Source of the DNA: JBDRGC01 sp043818215
Lineage (GTDB): Bacteria; Chloroflexota; Anaerolineae; Anaerolineales; UBA11858
Direction of reading: 5' to 3'
Length of the DNA stretch: 13,823 bases
Assembly: GCA_043818215.1 (NCBI GenBank)
Contig: JBDRGC010000468.1
Location: 1-13,823 of the forward strand
The notes under the pieces were generated by a model, which did no database searches, had not been told where the DNA came from, and was given only the letters and a program-made list of their open reading frames with translations. Positions 11,858-13,823 of the stretch are shown one piece after another. Within the stretch, counting starts at the first letter, position 1. Each line of letters begins with the position of its first letter. The position numbers and the translations under genes were made by a program.

Positions 11858-13036
11858 TCACTCACCATCATTCTCCGCAACGGATACATCAACGTTCAAC
11901 ATGTTTCCAAAATCCACAGGAATCGGTGTGATCAATCCGTCCATGATCCTGGCTGCCTCTTCTTGCATCACCGGAACCAAGTGTCCATAGATATCTAGCG
12001 TGGTACTTGGCTTCGAATGTCCCAGAATCTTTGTTACAACTAGGATAGGCACCCCATTATTCAGCATTAGGGAAGCTGCTGTATGGCGCAGATCGTGAAA
12101 ACGCATTTCATCCAACCCGGCCAGCTTAAGTAAGGCCTTGAAATTCCGTAGCAGGCTACGTGGGTCAAACGGAGTTCCAATGCTCGTTGTGAAGATCAAG
12201 CCCTGTTCCTGCCACCGTTCCCCTGCAATAACCCTTTCTACCATCTGATTCTCCCTATGTGTATGTAATATTTGCACGGATTGTTCGCCAAGCTGGATTG
12301 TTCTGCGTCCGGCCTTGGTTTTCGGCGGACTGAAGACCAAGCCCTGTCCAGATATCCGTTGTAGCTGACGTTTTATTCCCACCGTTCCTTTCTGCAAATC
12401 TAGATCATTCCATTTTAGACCCAGAAGCTCCCCTTGGCGCATCCCCGTTTTGATGGCCAGGTGATATAAAGCCTCAAAGCGACTTTGCCTGGCAGTGATC
12501 AGAAATTGCAGTGCCTGGTCTTCAAACAGATATTTCATCTCATCATGTTCGTACCGAGGCAAGGTAGCACCATGAGTAGGATTGACACCAATTATCCCCC
12601 GCTTTACTGCGTCATTCAGACATCGATGGAGCACTGAATGCACATAACGTACCGTTCTCACTCCCACGCCCTTTTTTAGAAGAAGCTGGTAGAAAGTCTC
12701 GACCGTATCCACTCGCAAATCCCTGAGACGGTATTTTCCTAAATTGGGGACTATATAATCCCTGGATAGCTGCTTGTACTGAGGCCCAGTTTTTTGACGT
12801 AATCGAGAGGTGTGAATACTCAACCATCGGTCAATATACTCCTCCATAGTGACCTGTGTTGCGATAAAGGTTAGGCCAAGGTCAATCTCATTTTGCATAC
12901 CCCGTATCCAGGCCTTGCATTCCTCTTTTGTTCCACATGTTTTCGTTACTCTATGTCCGTCCAAAGATATAGCTGCGCGCCAATTCCCCCGCTCTTCCCA
13001 AATGGATCCTTCATTTCTTCCTCGTCGTTTCGCCAT
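11858..13036 (-). CDS. int: Tyrosine recombinase / integrase
   Basis: 392-residue phage-type site-specific recombinase. Residues about 8-45 form an AP2-like arm-binding domain (GSIWEERGNWRAAISLDGHR). About 60-160 is the SAM-like core-binding domain. The catalytic domain (about 165-370) shows Arg200 in TGMRQGELLGLKW, a lysine of the PPKTKAGRR hairpin (239 or 241), His314 and Arg317 in FHDLRHTAA, His340 in ILGH, and the nucleophile Tyr350 in DIYGH. All catalytic positions are intact and the length is typical, so it is probably active. AAGGAG six bases before the ATG supports the start. It points toward the tRNA-Arg gene and follows an excisionase-like gene on the same strand, the usual xis-int order. 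Its exact att site needs the other element end. Confidence 0.95.
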   Translation of the reverse strand: MAKRRGRNEGSIWEERGNWRAAISLDGHRVTKTCGTKEECKAWIRGMQNEIDLGLTFIATQVTMEEYIDRWLSIHTSRLRQKTGPQYKQLSRDYIVPNLGKYRLRDLRVDTVETFYQLLLKKGVGVRTVRYVHSVLHRCLNDAVKRGIIGVNPTHGATLPRYEHDEMKYLFEDQALQFLITARQSRFEALYHLAIKTGMRQGELLGLKWNDLDLQKGTVGIKRQLQRISGQGLVFSPPKTKAGRRTIQLGEQSVQILHTHRENQMVERVIAGERWQEQGLIFTTSIGTPFDPRSLLRNFKALLKLAGLDEMRFHDLRHTAASLMLNNGVPILVVTKILGHSKPSTTLDIYGHLVPVMQEEAARIMDGLITPIPVDFGNMLNVDVSVAENDGE

Positions 13037-13054
13037 TTTTATCTCCTTTATTTT

Positions 13055-13138
13055 CTAAATATAAGGAGTGGCGATTCGACTGACCTGTCGACATCTCTCA
13101 ATTGTTAAGGTGCATTTGTGTACTTTTAATTTTACCAT
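13055..13138 (-). CDS. Possible 27-residue leader or micro-ORF before int
   Basis: Reading from ATG at 13138 gives 27 residues, starting MVKLKVHKC, with two cysteines (9 and 16) and five arginines or more basic residues overall. It ends 18 bases before the int start. Its start is preceded by TAAGGTGATC (13141-13150), a good match to the anti-Shine-Dalgarno end of 16S rRNA. I recognise no family. It might be a leader peptide that couples to int, a small basic recombination accessory protein, or chance. Confidence 0.28.
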   Translation of the reverse strand: MVKLKVHKCTLTIERCRQVSRIATPYI

Positions 13139-13229
13139 GCGATCACCTTATTAGCAAATACGTCCTATTTTGCTGCATATAATTTTCAACAGGAAACCCA
13201 AAACCCTCACATTTACACTTGGCCACGGT

Positions 13230-13451
13230 CTAGCTGATACTCGCAATCATTGTGTTTTCATCTATGAACTTTTGTAAGCTCTCATACCGTACCCGAACTG
13301 CACTACCTATTCTTACTGTGGGGATTGACCCTTCTTTCATCAATCGATAAGCAAAAGCACGAGAGATATTGAGGATATTAGCCACTTCATTTCCGGTAAG
13401 TAATCGGATCGAATTGGCTGGTATTTGGATTCGGTCATTTATATTCAACAT
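13230..13451 (-). CDS. Excisionase-like helix-turn-helix DNA-binding protein
   Basis: 73-residue protein of the excisionase/AlpA-like, MerR-type winged-helix group (HTH_17). Residues 15-66 contain the family pattern: LLTGNEVANILNISRAFAYRLMKEG, then IPTVRIGSAVRVRYESLQKFI, where the arginine-rich wing and final helix match the usual R-V-R-x-x-x-L-x-x-F/W form. The start has AGGAG a few bases upstream on the minus strand. It lies about 190 bases upstream of the integrase on the same strand and could direct excision or regulate the element. It is a little longer than many family members only at the two ends. Excisionase activity is inferred from position; a plain regulator of element genes is the alternative. 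Confidence 0.75.
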   Translation of the reverse strand: MLNINDRIQIPANSIRLLTGNEVANILNISRAFAYRLMKEGSIPTVRIGSAVRVRYESLQKFIDENTMIASIS

Positions 13452-13479
13452 TGCGAAATCTCCTACAAATAGGCTCTAA

Positions 13480-13662
13480 CTACTTCGAATATTGGCTGCA
13501 ATCTTCACAATAAATCCTTGCTAAAAATTGTTGATTCATTTCTACCATACCCAAGCCTGGAAGCTGTCCGACATAGTGTACGGATTTGTAAAAGTAATTC
13601 CGGACACCAATCTGTAGCTGTAGAATATCGCCAGATCCATCCATACCGATTTTGTATATCAA
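13480..13662 (-). CDS. Small hypothetical protein
   Basis: A 60-residue frame starting with TTG (or 54 residues from the ATG at 13644), ending in a CEDC-containing tail. No Shine-Dalgarno is clear for either start, and I recognise no family. It stops 28 bases before the excisionase-like gene on the same strand, so it could be the first gene of that transcript. It has no membrane segment and mixed composition. It may be a chance frame. Confidence 0.25.
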   Translation of the reverse strand: MIYKIGMDGSGDILQLQIGVRNYFYKSVHYVGQLPGLGMVEMNQQFLARIYCEDCSQYSK

Positions 13663-13717
13663 ACTAGAATACGCCGAGTTAGCTCGGGAGTACGGAAATC
13701 AATAAAAAAGGAGAAAA

Positions 13718-13823
13718 ATGTTAAAACATAAATTATTGATTAGCGTATTACTCTTGGCGATTGGGATAACTCTTAGCGTTCTGGCCTATTGGATATATTC
13801 AATTGTCACAGAAAAGTATGGAT
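13718..13823 (+). CDS. N-terminus of a membrane-anchored or secreted protein (partial)
   Basis: A frame from ATG at 13718 stays open to the right edge (35 codons). It has an excellent AAAAAAGGAG ribosome binding site at 13704-13713. The product begins MLKHK, followed by a hydrophobic run of about 20 residues (LLISVLLLAIGITLSVLAYW) and a polar stretch (about SIVTEKYG). That is a signal anchor or transmembrane segment with no clear cleavage site. It is divergent from the int/xis transcript and is probably cargo of the element. Without the rest, no function can be given; sensor or receptor proteins often start this way. Confidence 0.6.
   Translation, partial: MLKHKLLISVLLLAIGITLSVLAYWIYSIVTEKYG

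Larger units (their letters stand above)
11726..13823. mobile_element. Left end of a tRNA-Arg-integrated element (partial)
   Basis: The segment after the tRNA carries an excisionase-like gene and a tyrosine recombinase on the minus strand in xis-int order, small ORFs, and a divergent gene leaving the window. By eye it is clearly more AT-rich than the feo/sel region. This layout is typical of integrative elements or prophages inserted at tRNA genes. No structural phage, relaxase or defence gene is visible in the part shown, so the class of element is unknown. Confidence 0.65.

Overview
The window looks like chromosomal DNA of an uncultured bacterium, most plausibly a Chloroflexota (Anaerolineae-like) lineage. 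That placement is an inference from the GC-rich accessory-metabolism genes and from the intergenic repeats (period-7 GATTAGA/GGATTAG arrays, and hairpins built from GCGGATT/ACGGATT words). No rRNA or marker gene is present to confirm it.

Region 1 (1-4209) is a ferrous iron uptake operon. It runs: a DtxR-family regulator with a C-terminal FeoA-like domain, two FeoA proteins, FeoB split into a separate G protein and a separate membrane permease, and, after a period-7 repeat array, a FeoC-like winged-helix protein with four cysteines. A TTGACA-17-TATCTT promoter with several CTTAxGG heptads lies in front. The regulator is probably autoregulatory and iron-responsive.

Region 2 (4210-7585) is a two-gene unit. 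It encodes an N-terminally anchored metallo-beta-lactamase-fold hydrolase of the DHPS-like class and, one base later, a natural fusion of a NifS-type cysteine desulfurase with selenide, water dikinase (SelD). The fusion could mobilise selenium and make selenophosphate in one polypeptide. No user of selenophosphate (SelA, SelB, SelU, YqeB/YqeC) is visible here.

Region 3 (7586-11252) has a second period-7 array, an aspartate/glutamate racemase-family enzyme with a Thr/Cys catalytic pair, a near-perfect 40-bp inverted repeat, and an unusual 866-residue protein. The latter joins a signal peptide, an EF-hand-bearing extracytoplasmic domain, a six-helix NicO-type metal transporter core with a His-rich loop, and a six-repeat TolB-like propeller.

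Region 4 (11253-13823) holds intergenic repeats, a tRNA-Arg(UCG) with a textbook promoter and terminator, and the left end of an integrated element that looks more AT-rich than the rest. The element carries a tyrosine recombinase, an excisionase-like helix-turn-helix protein and small ORFs on the minus strand, and a divergent membrane or secreted protein cut by the right edge. Four helically phased TTGCGTGCA repeats between the tRNA and the integrase are candidate arm-type recombinase sites.
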